Shown here: positions 49,401-57,377 of the stretch, piece after piece
How the letters are laid out: every line of letters begins with the position of its first letter
How positions within the stretch are numbered: position 1 is the stretch's first letter
Assembly (NCBI GenBank): GCA_913055605.1
Contig: CAJXKJ010000005.1
Coordinates: forward strand, 40,952 to 104,951
Source: an uncultured Euryhalocaulis sp.
GTDB lineage: Bacteria > Pseudomonadota > Alphaproteobacteria > Caulobacterales > Maricaulaceae
Length of the DNA stretch: 64,000 bases
Direction: 5' to 3'
Notes under the pieces: generated by a model
Told to the model about the DNA's origin: nothing
Seen by the model: the letters and a program-made list of their open reading frames with translations, nothing else
The model's database searches: none
Made by a program: the position numbers and the translations under genes

Positions 49401-51950
49401 GGTCGCGCCGGCGCCGTCGTTGTCGGCCTCGACCCCGTCGTCGGAATTGACGATGTCGCCGTCGACCGTGATCGACATCGGCCCGGTGCCGTTATGGATC
49501 ACCTCGATCGCGTCGTCCCCGGCGGTCAGGCTGGAGCCCGCCTCCGCCGTGATGGTCAGCGCGCCGCTGCCGGCCGCGGTATAGACGTACAGGCCGTCTT
49601 CCGCCGTGCCGTTCAGCGCGCCGGTGATCTGCACCGACGTGTCGCCCATCCCGTACTGGTTCACATAGGCGCCGTACTGGCCGCCGCTGACATGGCCGGA
49701 CACGGTCAGCGAGATGTCCGTGGCGCCGGGCGCGTTCAGCATATAGACGCCGGCGTCCGTGGCCGTGATCACGCCGCTGGCGATGGCCGTCGCGGCGCCG
49801 CCGCCATAATTGTCGATATCGATCCCGTCGTCGGCGGCGACGATGGCGCCATAGCTGGCGACGCGCGCCTCGCCCGTCCCGTCGTGCTGGATCTGCAGGC
49901 CGTCGTCGCCGCCGGTGACCGTGCTGCCGGCATACTGGGTGATCCGGGCGGTCGGGGCATAGCCGCCGATCGTGGTCAGGAACACCGCGTCATAGGTCCC
50001 GCCGGTGACCTCGCCGTTCACCGCGATGGCGGCCGCACCCGTTCCATACTGAACGCCGATCACGCCGGTATGCCCGCCGGAGGTCGTCCCGCCCGCAATG
50101 ATGTTCAGGTCCGTGCCCGCCTGGTTCACGGCCAGCACGCCGTAATAGCGCGTCCCCGTGACGGTCCCGTTCACGGTGACCGTGGTCGCGCCGCCGCCGT
50201 ACTGGACGGTGCGGATGCCCGAATACAGGCCGTAGACCGTGCCGTTCGCCGTCACGGTCATGTCCGTCGCGGACGCAGCGTTATAGGCCGACACGCCGTC
50301 ATAGCCATTGCCGACGACCGCGCCGTCCACACTTACGGTCGTGGCGCCATAGCCGTAATTGTCGACATAGATTCCGTCATAACTGCCTGTGACGCTGCCC
50401 GTCGCGCCGACCGTGACCGACACGTTCTGCCCGCCGGAGTATTGCCGCGCGAAAATCCCGTTCGCGCCGCTGTCGATGGTTCCGTCCGCGGTGATCGCGA
50501 TGGACCCGGATCCATAATTGAAAGCCGCGATCCCGCTATAATAATTATGGAAATTGCCGCCATTGGCGCCGGCGTATCCGGCGGTGATGCTGCTGCCGGC
50601 CAGCGTGGTCACCCCCAGGTCCACGCCGAACGGGCTGACATTGGCGAACGCGCCGGGTCCGTCGCCGGACACGATATCGCCGCCCACCGTGATGCGGGTC
50701 GACGATCCAATCCCGGCATTGATGGCCTGGATCGCGCCATAGCCGCCGGCGACATAGCCATAGGCGCTGATCGTCTGGTCGCCGGTTCTGAAATGAACGC
50801 TGGAGACGCCGAACCCGCTCCCGCCCCCGGTGACGGAGGACCCGGCCAGCGTCGTGATCGACATCGCGCCGGAGGCGGCGTTCGTCGTGGCGGCGCGCAG
50901 GCCGTCATTATCACCCCCGTCCAGCGTCCCGCCGATCGTGGCGTCCAGATCGCCGCCGCCGCCGTGCCTCAGATAGGCGCCATAGCGGCCGCCGCTGACA
51001 TCCGAACCGGCCAGCGTCGTGAACGACAGGCCGGTCGTGTTCGCGCGGGTCCGGGCCGAAACGCCGATGTCGGAGTTCCCCGTCCCACCGGTGATATCGC
51101 CGCCGACCGTGATCCGCGTCGCCGCGTCGCCCCGATTGTCCGCATAGACGCCGGCTGAGTCCGCTGTGATCGCGCCGTAGAGGTCGAGGATCAGATCCCC
51201 GCTGCCGTTGTGTCTTGCGTATACGGCGTTGGCGCCATTGCTGGTGATGGAGCCGCCCGCGAGCAGATTCAGCCGCGTATAGGTGGTGTTGCCGCCGCTT
51301 CGGATCTCCATGCCTTCGAGACTGGCAGACTCGACGGCGCCGCTCACGGTAATCACATGGGAGCCCGATCCGCGGTTCTTGGAATAGATCGCCTCCCTGG
51401 CCGTGTCGATGTCGCCGTCGACGGTGATCGACAGGTTCCCGGCGCTCGTGCCGTTATCGGCGTAAATTCCGTACCCCCCGCGCGCGGATCCGGTCAGCGT
51501 GATGGAGGTGTCGCCGCTGCCCGAATTATACACATAGATCGCATACTCGTCGGCCCCGCGAAAATAGCCGCTCGCCAGAATGGTGGCCGACCCCGGCGTT
51601 GCGCCGGCGTCGCCGGTCACCCGAAGACCCAACCCTGTATCCGTTCCCGAGATGATCGTGTCGGCATAGGCGTCGATGAAACTGAGCGATCCCGCGCCGC
51701 TGATAAACAGCGCGTCGGCGGGCCCGCCGCTCAGCGTGACCTGCAGCGGGCTCTGCGAATAGACAGTGGCGTTGTTGGCGTTGACGCTGAGAGCCGATGT
51801 CCCGACGCCGGTGCAGATATAGTTCGTGCCGGAGGTGTTGTAGCAGCTGGCCTGCGCATAGGCGTGGCGGCCATAGCCCGCGGCCGCCGCCAGCAGCGAG
51901 GCCGATCCCAGCAGCCGCCGCTGCAGGGCCGAGGCGCCGAACCGGCGCAT
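46404..51950 (-). CDS. Giant autotransporter (type Va)
   Basis: A protein of about 1848 residues. Signal region MRRFGASALQRRLLGSASLLAAAAGYGRHAYA; passenger about 35-1560, almost wholly beta-helical with repeats of 30-45 residues of the pattern I/V-T-V-x-G-x-V-x-G-x-Y-x-G-I/V, Gly/Ala/Thr-rich; autotransporter-associated strand repeats near the passenger end (GSMIKTGGGTLTVSGANSFTGGTTIQQGQLTLNG). A C-terminal barrel of about 280 residues ends in ASVSLGWRF. Predicted surface adhesin or matrix protein. ATG 51950 is chosen (AAAGGAAAGG upstream); the frame opens 24 codons earlier. Cysteines in ASCYNTSGTNYICTG are close together near the N-terminus. It sits between the two cassettes. Confidence 0.9.
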   Translation of the reverse strand: MRRFGASALQRRLLGSASLLAAAAGYGRHAYAQASCYNTSGTNYICTGVGTSALSVNANNATVYSQSPLQVTLSGGPADALFISGAGSLSFIDAYADTIISGTDTGLGLRVTGDAGATPGSATILASGYFRGADEYAIYVYNSGSGDTSITLTGSARGGYGIYADNGTSAGNLSITVDGDIDTAREAIYSKNRGSGSHVITVSGAVESASLEGMEIRSGGNTTYTRLNLLAGGSITSNGANAVYARHNGSGDLILDLYGAITADSAGVYADNRGDAATRITVGGDITGGTGNSDIGVSARTRANTTGLSFTTLAGSDVSGGRYGAYLRHGGGGDLDATIGGTLDGGDNDGLRAATTNAASGAMSITTLAGSSVTGGGSGFGVSSVHFRTGDQTISAYGYVAGGYGAIQAINAGIGSSTRITVGGDIVSGDGPGAFANVSPFGVDLGVTTLAGSSITAGYAGANGGNFHNYYSGIAAFNYGSGSIAITADGTIDSGANGIFARQYSGGQNVSVTVGATGSVTGSYDGIYVDNYGYGATTVSVDGAVVGNGYDGVSAYNAASATDMTVTANGTVYGLYSGIRTVQYGGGATTVTVNGTVTGTRYYGVLAVNQAGTDLNIIAGGTTSGGHTGVIGVQYGTGAAAIAVNGEVTGGTYDAVFLTTIGGYAPTARITQYAGSTVTGGDDGLQIQHDGTGEARVASYGAIVAADDGIDIDNYGGGAATAIASGVITATDAGVYMLNAPGATDISLTVSGHVSGGQYGAYVNQYGMGDTSVQITGALNGTAEDGLYVYTAAGSGALTITAEAGSSLTAGDDAIEVIHNGTGPMSITVDGDIVNSDDGVEADNDGAGATSIAVGGTIQAADYGLDIDNGAGSSSLAITVSGAVAGDAGGILALQYGTGGATIAIQSGASVTSSGGTGLTMGGTSPFAVTLAGTLTGGGGTAAQFAGMDDTLTLNPGFAATGIVDGAAGTDALIFGGASGSQSFDMSRVGPASQFRNFETFAKAGDSTWTLTGTAGQGGTFAVNDGLLNVNGDLGAFDFTVAAGAKLGGNGTVGAVTSAGTVGAGNSIGTLNTGDFTSSGTLEVEIDGTGAADLINVTGTVDIAGSTLDLQTLGTGGHSTIRTLATVIANDGTDAVAGTFAAGTGLNTAGTLYSVADTAGGGGNDVTLDIYRTVLSLADGTDVSETVTFPDGFPGLTFVVAGGASATFSGALSDSATPVGAAKAGTGTLTVSGALNLDGEFSLDEGALGLAADGALGGMDLIAAGGTTVDYADGVSIGNAVTLNGPVNFNQSGGAATQAGAISGAGSMIKTGGGTLTVSGANSFTGGTTIQQGQLTLNGSMASGVTVGADATLAGTGSAAGLTVAGEVSPGNSIGTLTVAGDLAFQPGSSFTVEADASGAADLIAASGAAQLNGGTAALVPLSSDIVYEDGLTYTILTADGGVAGAFEGTTDPSFFLSGSLEYDPNAVRLVIRRDGAPTFAGAAATFNQRQAASGLQGLTQSGDALATFNSVLFLQSESEAQAAFDLASGEAHATWQQGAQAASDLFAETVSRHAGFGMRDVPVLQSRGAIWGGVMAESGVLSTDVNAARMNDAHYGVAGGADMGAYLADGEVTGGVAFGYTDGEADIDARLSGAEIETVHAGLYAAWDNGTARLSGALNFAAHDVETTRRIAWSGLSRTATAEREGQTWGGSLEGAWRIKIGEGLPIIAPLATLDYARTRLGAAAETGAGALNAHVAPGDYEKLDSGLGLAASDTISIRGTDVGLDVRALWRHSFGDNTASQAVTLQGAAGAPFLVLGPDNADDWAEVGVGFHADLTESVTLGARIDAAIASEAMSHKASVSLGWRF

Positions 51951-52135
51951 CTTTGCCTTTCCTTTGGCCAAGCCAACCTCCCGCCGCTCGCGCGCGGCGC
52001 ATGCTCCTGGCATTTCGGCCAACGCGGCCGCCCCTGGGCTCCGGTCAGGACCCCCCTAGCCAGTCCAGAGGAGGGCGGGGGAGGAGTCCAGCGCGAACAA
52101 CCCTGAGGGGAGAATTAACCAAAAACTACAGCGGT

Positions 52136-53275
52136 TTAGGCCTCTGCGGCCTCCTCGTCATGGGTGATCAGCGACAGGATTTCCGGCCCCGTGAAGCCCA
52201 GCGCCATCGGGCAGGGCGCGCCGGGAATGACGCCGATATCGTACAGCTCTCCGATCGCGCCATCGATGCGGAACCAGTGGGCGCACGCGCCCGTCTCCAG
52301 GTCGATCACCTGGATGCCGCACCAGGGCTCGGAATCGGTCTCTTTCAGCCGGTCGTCCAGCGCCAGCCCCTCGAACCGCTCATAGCGGGGCTTGGACAGG
52401 CCGACGACCGCGAACCGCCCGTGCAGCGCCAGGCCGCGCGCGAAACCCGGACAGAAGGCGACCTTCTGGAACGCTTCGGCCGGCGGCTTGTCCAGATCGA
52501 TCCAGCCCAGTTCGCCGGCGCCGGAATTCAGCACCCACAGCTTTCCCTGATGCACCCGCGGCGAATGCGGCATGGACAGGCCCTCGGCCACGACTTCGCC
52601 GGTGCGCACGTCGATCACCACGCCGCCGTCCTGGCGCCGGTCGCGCCAGCCGTCGATCGTGTCGCTGCGCGAGGCGGCTGTCACATAGGCCGGCGCGCCA
52701 TTGTCCATCGCCAGCCCGTTCAGGTGACAGCGGTCCTCCTTCACCAGCTTGGACACGAAAGGCGGCCGCCACAGCGGCGTGAAGGAATGCCGGTCCGACA
52801 GGGTGGCTAGGCAATTATAGGCGGTGTTGACGAAGACCGGACGCCCGTCGGCCATGATCCCGACATCGTGCGCGTCCAGCGCGCCGGTCAGGTGCGAGGC
52901 GCGGGGCGCGTAACAGACGTCATAGACATTGTTGATCTTCTGCCCGCCGCGCAGGACGTTCTCGAACCGCACGATCTGCATCAGCGTGGCCAGATACAGC
53001 GTGTCGCGCCCGGCCACCGCGATGCCCATCGCCTTCTGGAAGAAGCGCTCGTGCACCATCAGGCCGCCGGCCGGATTGCGCCCCAGCAGATAGAATTTCC
53101 CCGACTGGTAGGAGGTAAAGGCCAGCGCCGCGTCCTGCGCCGCCAGAAAGCCGACGAATCCGGGAGAGACGGAGTATTTCACCTCCGCCTTCTTCCGCGC
53201 GGGCCGCGCGCCCGGCGGCGGCGTCACGCCCTGCGGCGCTTCGGCTGCGGTTTTCTCTTTCGCTATCGTCGCCAT
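52136..53275 (-). CDS. TIGR03032 family protein
   Basis: A 379-residue protein of family TIGR03032 (uncharacterised; beta-propeller-like). Diagnostic stretches include ALAFTSYQSGKFYLLGRNPAGGLMVHERFF, AMGIAVAGRDTLYLATLMQIVRFEN, GALDAHDVGIMADGRPVFVNTAYNCLATL, LWRPPFVSKLVKEDRCHLNGLAM, ASRSDTIDGWRDRR and MPHSPRVHQGKLWVLNSGAGELGWID. In other bacteria it appears near surface-glycan and secretion genes. No signal peptide, so it is cytoplasmic. The ATG at 53275 is preferred over the longer frame. It is upstream of the autotransporter on the same strand (110 bases before it). Confidence 0.85.
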   Translation of the reverse strand: MATIAKEKTAAEAPQGVTPPPGARPARKKAEVKYSVSPGFVGFLAAQDAALAFTSYQSGKFYLLGRNPAGGLMVHERFFQKAMGIAVAGRDTLYLATLMQIVRFENVLRGGQKINNVYDVCYAPRASHLTGALDAHDVGIMADGRPVFVNTAYNCLATLSDRHSFTPLWRPPFVSKLVKEDRCHLNGLAMDNGAPAYVTAASRSDTIDGWRDRRQDGGVVIDVRTGEVVAEGLSMPHSPRVHQGKLWVLNSGAGELGWIDLDKPPAEAFQKVAFCPGFARGLALHGRFAVVGLSKPRYERFEGLALDDRLKETDSEPWCGIQVIDLETGACAHWFRIDGAIGELYDIGVIPGAPCPMALGFTGPEILSLITHDEEAAEA

Positions 53276-53405
53276 CGCCGCTCCGCCGGAAAACCGGCGA
53301 TCCCTCAAGCATTTGCGCCAAAATGCGCCGGACAGGCCAAATCACGGCGTCGCGCTGCAAGACCGGGGCCATGCCGGCCCCCCGGCGGTTTTCGGAATCC
53401 CGATG

Positions 53406-53435
53406 CAAAAAGGGCGCGCCCTGGGCGCGCCCTTT
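53406..53435 (-). terminator. Terminator of cassette B
   Basis: AAAGGGCGCGCC-CAG-GGCGCGCCCTTT followed by TTGC on the minus strand, a perfect 12-bp stem. It is 27 bases after the stop of the MBL gene and closes cassette B. Confidence 0.85.
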
Positions 53436-53461
53436 GAAATGCTGCGGCTCGGACCGGGCGG

Positions 53462-54385
53462 CTAGCTCGGCACTTCGGCCATTTCCTTGCTGCGATAGGC
53501 ACCGTTCAGGAATTCGGACGGGTCGCCGAACTCGTCCTCGTGGCCGCGCAGCGGGTTGATGACCGGCGCGTCGTCATAGCCCATGCCGTTATTCATCATG
53601 TGGCTGACGTCGCGGAACAGCTGGCGGTACATGTCGCGGTGCCGCTTCAGGTCCGCGCCGGTGATGGCCGGGCCGTGCGCCGGGATCACCACCGTGTCGT
53701 CGCTGACGATCTCGGCCAGTTTCTCGTGCGCCTGCACCAGCCCGCCGATGATCGCCCCGTTCCAGTAATCCAGCAGGGGCCAGGAATCGGAGCCCACCGC
53801 GCCGCCCGCGACCAGCACGTTCAGGTCCGGAAAGAAGACATACAGGTCGCCATTGGTGTGGGCGGCCGGCAGATAGCCGTATTGCGCCGTGTGCCCGGCA
53901 AAGGTCAGCTCGCCGCCATAGCGGTTGTATTGCGTCGGCAGCGAGGCCTCGGGCAGCGGGCCGAACGCCTCCTCATAGATGGGAGAGGTGACGCGGTTCG
54001 ACAGATACATATGGGTCTGGTCGTGCGCGATGATAGTCGCGCCCTGCGCGCCCGCCTCGTCGTTCAGACCGACCTGTTCGGGATGCCAGTGCGTGTCGAT
54101 CAGCGTGCCGATGGCGGCCGTGCCCGTCGCGGCCTCGATCGCGGCCAGCAGGTCGCCGCTGTTCTCGTCCAGCCCGCCATCGATGACCAGCAGCTGGCCG
54201 CCGTCTTCCATCGCCACGACATTCGACCCCGCTCCCTGGAACAGGAACAGGCCGTCGGCGACCTCCCGGGTGGAGATCTCGGCGGCGTGTGCCGGAGCGG
54301 CCGCCAGAGCGCCTGTCAGACAGGCGAGCGCGGTCAGGCCGGCTGCGCCCGCCGCAAGGCGGTCAGCGAAGGGTTTGTGCGTCAT
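53462..54385 (-). CDS. MBL-fold protein with HWHPEQ motif (cassette B)
   Basis: A 307-residue exported metallo-beta-lactamase-fold protein, paralogous to that at 40015. The signal peptide is of Sec type (MTHKPFADRLAAGAAGLTALACLTGALAAAPAHA). The metal motif reads DTHWHPEQVGLND: H99, H101, with Glu at the Asp position and Gln in place of the last His. AAHTNGD (H176) and VIPAHGPAI supply other canonical His positions. The ATG at 54385 lies within the ankyrin gene (23-base overlap). Last gene of cassette B. Function as for cassette A: modified metal site, unknown substrate. Confidence 0.85.
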   Translation of the reverse strand: MTHKPFADRLAAGAAGLTALACLTGALAAAPAHAAEISTREVADGLFLFQGAGSNVVAMEDGGQLLVIDGGLDENSGDLLAAIEAATGTAAIGTLIDTHWHPEQVGLNDEAGAQGATIIAHDQTHMYLSNRVTSPIYEEAFGPLPEASLPTQYNRYGGELTFAGHTAQYGYLPAAHTNGDLYVFFPDLNVLVAGGAVGSDSWPLLDYWNGAIIGGLVQAHEKLAEIVSDDTVVIPAHGPAITGADLKRHRDMYRQLFRDVSHMMNNGMGYDDAPVINPLRGHEDEFGDPSEFLNGAYRSKEMAEVPS

Positions 54386-56057
54386 CGAGCGAGGCCTGAT
54401 CGGTTTCTTCGGCGTCATTGTCCGCCGCGGCCTGGGGCTGCGGCGTGCCGGGATATTGCAGCTTCTCCATTTCCTCATCGAGGAACGGGCTGGGCGTCAT
54501 TTCTTCGTAAGAGCGGCTGGGCACGGTCGGGTCCAGCGGCCAGATCGTGGCCTCGTAATAGACCGGCGGGCCGACCGGCGGCCAGTACGGCTCGGCCAGC
54601 AGCTCGACCGTCGCGCCATGGGCGCGCAGCTTCGCGGCGATCTCTTCGTCCACCGGCTCGCGCGAGCGCAGGAACGGGATGTATCCGCGCGCCATCGCGT
54701 AATCCAGCGCCGTCAGGCCGTCCGGGTCCTTCAGATTCACGTCGGCGCCGTGCGCGACCAGACGGTCGATCGCATCGCCCCAGCCGGAGCGCACGGCATA
54801 ATGCAGCGCCGTGCCGCCGCGCAGGCGGTTCAGATGGTGGAACAGCGCCACCGCGTTCACATCGGCCCCGGCCTCGACCAGCGCGTCGATGATGGGCAGG
54901 GCCGCATCCTCGCCCGGTCCGGTCGGGCCGCCGAACAGGCCGCCGCCGCCGCCCTGCACCGCCATCATCAGGGCGGATTCGTTGTCGGCGTCGTTCAGGC
55001 TGGCGTCCGCGCCGAACTCCAGCAGCATCTGCACCGCTTCCAGGTCGCGGCTTCCGGCCGCGTTGTGCAGCGGCGTGGAGCCGCGCGAACCGCCGCCCCG
55101 GGAATCCGCCGGCCGCATGAACAGCTGCATGTTCGGATTGGCGCCGGCTTCCAGCATCATCCGCATCACTTCGCCGCCCGAGGTCTCGTTCAGCGCGTCG
55201 ATGGAGGCGCGGCTGGTGTCGGTGCGCGCCCCGGCCATGGAATAGAGCGGCGACTGGCCGAACATGTCCCATTGATTGACGTCGGCGCCCGCCTCGATCA
55301 GCAGCTTCGCGACATCCCAGTTGGAATTCAGCACCGCGAACAGCAGCGGGGAGACCCGGTCCGGATCGGGCAGGTCCACGTCCACGCCGTGCTGGATCAG
55401 CACCGCGACGCATTCCACGCAATTCTCGCGCGCGGCGTATAGCAGCGGCGTCAGGCCGCCGGTGTCCAGCTGCTTGGCGCGCGCTTCGGAGGTGATGTGG
55501 CGCTTATAGTCGCGCCACTTGCCGCGCGCGTTCATGTCCGCGCCCTGGCGGATCAAATAATCCACCATCGCCGGCTGGCGCCGGGCGGCGGCCCACATCA
55601 GGGCGGTCTGTTCGCCCCAGGTCTCGAACGCATTCACGTCCGCGCCGCGGCGGACCAGCAGCTTGGCCGCGTCCACATCGCCGGTGCGGGCGACCAGCAT
55701 CAGCGCGGTCTGCCCTTCCGGATTGGCGGAGTCGGGGTTGGCGCCGGCCTTCAGCAGCATGTCCAGCATGTCCACATTGGCCACCTCGGCGGCCAGCTGC
55801 ATCGCGTTCGCGCCGTAATTATTGGACGCGTTCACATCGGCCCCGGCGCGGATCAGGCGCCGGGCTTCGTCCGCATCGTTCTCGTACACCGCCCACATCA
55901 GCGGGGTGGACCCGTCCGGATAGCGATACCCGGGATCGGCCTCGTCCACCGTCTCAAAGGACGGAACGCTGTATTCGTCCAGGGCCAGCGCCGGCGCGGC
56001 GGCCCCCAGGATCATCAGCGAGGCCCCGCCAAGGGCGAGCTTGCGGGCGGTGTTCAT
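54363..56057 (-). CDS. Periplasmic ankyrin-repeat protein (cassette B)
   Basis: A 564-residue protein with signal peptide MNTARKLALGGASLMILGAAAPALA and about ten ankyrin repeats (for instance DGSTPLMWAVYENDADEARRLIRAGADVN, QTALMLVARTGDVDAAKLLVRRGADVN, GTALHYAVRSGWGDAIDRLVAHGADVN). It shares order and loop style with the protein at 44793, including the QTALMWAAARRQPAMVDYL repeat followed by a KRxxTSEARA-type loop. The C-terminal 100 residues are Pro-rich (PYWPPVGPPVYYEATIWPLDPT). It begins 2 bases after the DUF1552 stop and overlaps the MBL start by 23 bases. Confidence 0.92.
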   Translation of the reverse strand: MNTARKLALGGASLMILGAAAPALALDEYSVPSFETVDEADPGYRYPDGSTPLMWAVYENDADEARRLIRAGADVNASNNYGANAMQLAAEVANVDMLDMLLKAGANPDSANPEGQTALMLVARTGDVDAAKLLVRRGADVNAFETWGEQTALMWAAARRQPAMVDYLIRQGADMNARGKWRDYKRHITSEARAKQLDTGGLTPLLYAARENCVECVAVLIQHGVDVDLPDPDRVSPLLFAVLNSNWDVAKLLIEAGADVNQWDMFGQSPLYSMAGARTDTSRASIDALNETSGGEVMRMMLEAGANPNMQLFMRPADSRGGGSRGSTPLHNAAGSRDLEAVQMLLEFGADASLNDADNESALMMAVQGGGGGLFGGPTGPGEDAALPIIDALVEAGADVNAVALFHHLNRLRGGTALHYAVRSGWGDAIDRLVAHGADVNLKDPDGLTALDYAMARGYIPFLRSREPVDEEIAAKLRAHGATVELLAEPYWPPVGPPVYYEATIWPLDPTVPSRSYEEMTPSPFLDEEMEKLQYPGTPQPQAAADNDAEETDQASLDDAQTLR

Positions 56058-56059
56058 GC

Positions 56060-57340
56060 TCAGACCTCCGCGAACGGGCCGGGGCTGTCGGCGAATTCGT
56101 CGACATGCACGCCGGCGCGGTCCAGCATCGTGTGCAGAAGCTGCGCGTGCGGCGTGTCCTGCGGATAGGCCAGATGCTGGCCGCCCTTCACACCGCCGCC
56201 CTTGCCGACCAGAACGTTCGGCAGCGGGTCGTTATTGTGCAGGTCACTGTTCGACATGTTGGAGCCGAACAGGATCAGCGAGTGGTCCAGGATGGAGCCG
56301 TCGCCGTCCTCGATCGCGTGCAGGCGCTCGGCGAACTTCACCATCCGCTCGGTCTGGTAGCGCTGAACGCGGGCCAGTTTCTCGAAATTCTCTTCCTGGT
56401 TCTTGTGGTGCGACAGCGGGTGGAAGGCCTCCTGCACGCCCACATTGGAGAACACGCGCATGCTCGCTTCCTTGATCATGCGCATGGAGGCGATCCGCGT
56501 CTGGTCGGTCTGGAAGGCCAGGGCGATCATCTCGAACTGGATGTCCAGCAGCTCGGTGAAATCCTCCGGCGGGCCGATCGGCGCATCCGGCAGGCCGGTC
56601 AGCTCGCGCGCGCTGTCTTCCAGCTTGCTGATGCGGGTCTCGATCTCGCGCACCGAGTCCAGATATTCGGCGACCTTCACGCGGTCGGCCTTGTCCAGCT
56701 TGCTGGTCAGGCTCGCGGTCGACTCCATGACATAGTCCAGCAGGCTGTTGGACTGGCCCAGGATCTCGATCCGCTGGTCGTACGTGTCGCCCTGTCCGAA
56801 CATGGCGTAGAACACCTTGCGCGGATTGCCTTCCAGCGGCAGCGGCTGCTGCGGCGTGCGGTAATTGATCGCGCCGCCCGGCTCGCCGCACAGCTCCAGA
56901 GAGGGCAGGGGCGTCTGTTCGCCGATCACGCGCGCGGCGATCTGGTCGGCGGTCATGCCGCGCGTGCCGCCCGGCATCCGGTCCTTGTCGCCCGGCGCCA
57001 CGCAGGACAGCCAGGTTTCCTCGATGATCCCGTGCGGGTTGGTGCTTTCGCCGCCCTTGTTGCGCAGGCCGCTGACGATGGTCGTGTGCCCGTGCACCGC
57101 CTTCAGCGGCTCCAGGATGCGGGAGTATTCGAAATTCGTCCCGGCCTGTTTCGGCGTCCAGTATTTCATCGCCGCGCCGTGCGGGAAGTAGACATAGCCC
57201 AGGCGCGTCTTCGGCGCGGCGGCGGTCTGCGCCATCGCCGTGGAGGCCGGCACCATCGCGTCCAGCAGCGGCAGCGCCACGGCGGCGCCCGCGCCTCTCA
57301 GCAGGGTGCGGCGGGAAAGATGTTTTTTACTGATAAACAT
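56060..57340 (-). CDS. DUF1552 domain protein, Tat-exported (cassette B)
   Basis: A 426-residue DUF1552 protein paralogous to that at 43444. Tat-type start MFISKKHLSRRTLLRGAGAAVALPLLDAM, nearly identical to cassette A over the signal (LLRGAGAAVALPLLDAMVPASTAMAQTAAA). Then LGYVYFPHGAAMKYWTPKQAGTNFEYSRILEPLKAVHGHTTIVSGL, DQIAARVIGEQTPLPSLELCGE and LILFGSNMSNSDLHNNDPLPNVLVGKGGGVKGGQHLAYPQDTPHAQLLHTML. AGGAG lies before the ATG. It is 37 bases after the DUF1592 gene and 2 bases before the ankyrin gene. Confidence 0.93.
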   Translation of the reverse strand: MFISKKHLSRRTLLRGAGAAVALPLLDAMVPASTAMAQTAAAPKTRLGYVYFPHGAAMKYWTPKQAGTNFEYSRILEPLKAVHGHTTIVSGLRNKGGESTNPHGIIEETWLSCVAPGDKDRMPGGTRGMTADQIAARVIGEQTPLPSLELCGEPGGAINYRTPQQPLPLEGNPRKVFYAMFGQGDTYDQRIEILGQSNSLLDYVMESTASLTSKLDKADRVKVAEYLDSVREIETRISKLEDSARELTGLPDAPIGPPEDFTELLDIQFEMIALAFQTDQTRIASMRMIKEASMRVFSNVGVQEAFHPLSHHKNQEENFEKLARVQRYQTERMVKFAERLHAIEDGDGSILDHSLILFGSNMSNSDLHNNDPLPNVLVGKGGGVKGGQHLAYPQDTPHAQLLHTMLDRAGVHVDEFADSPGPFAEV

Positions 57341-57377
57341 TGTCCAACTCCTGTTCGGGTCAGGTCTTGTTATCGGT

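Noticed and set aside
46404..51950. Periodic repeats suggestive of a CRISPR array or satellite
   Set aside because: The periodicity is protein-level beta-helix repetition in an intact autotransporter frame; there are no identical direct repeats with unique spacers.
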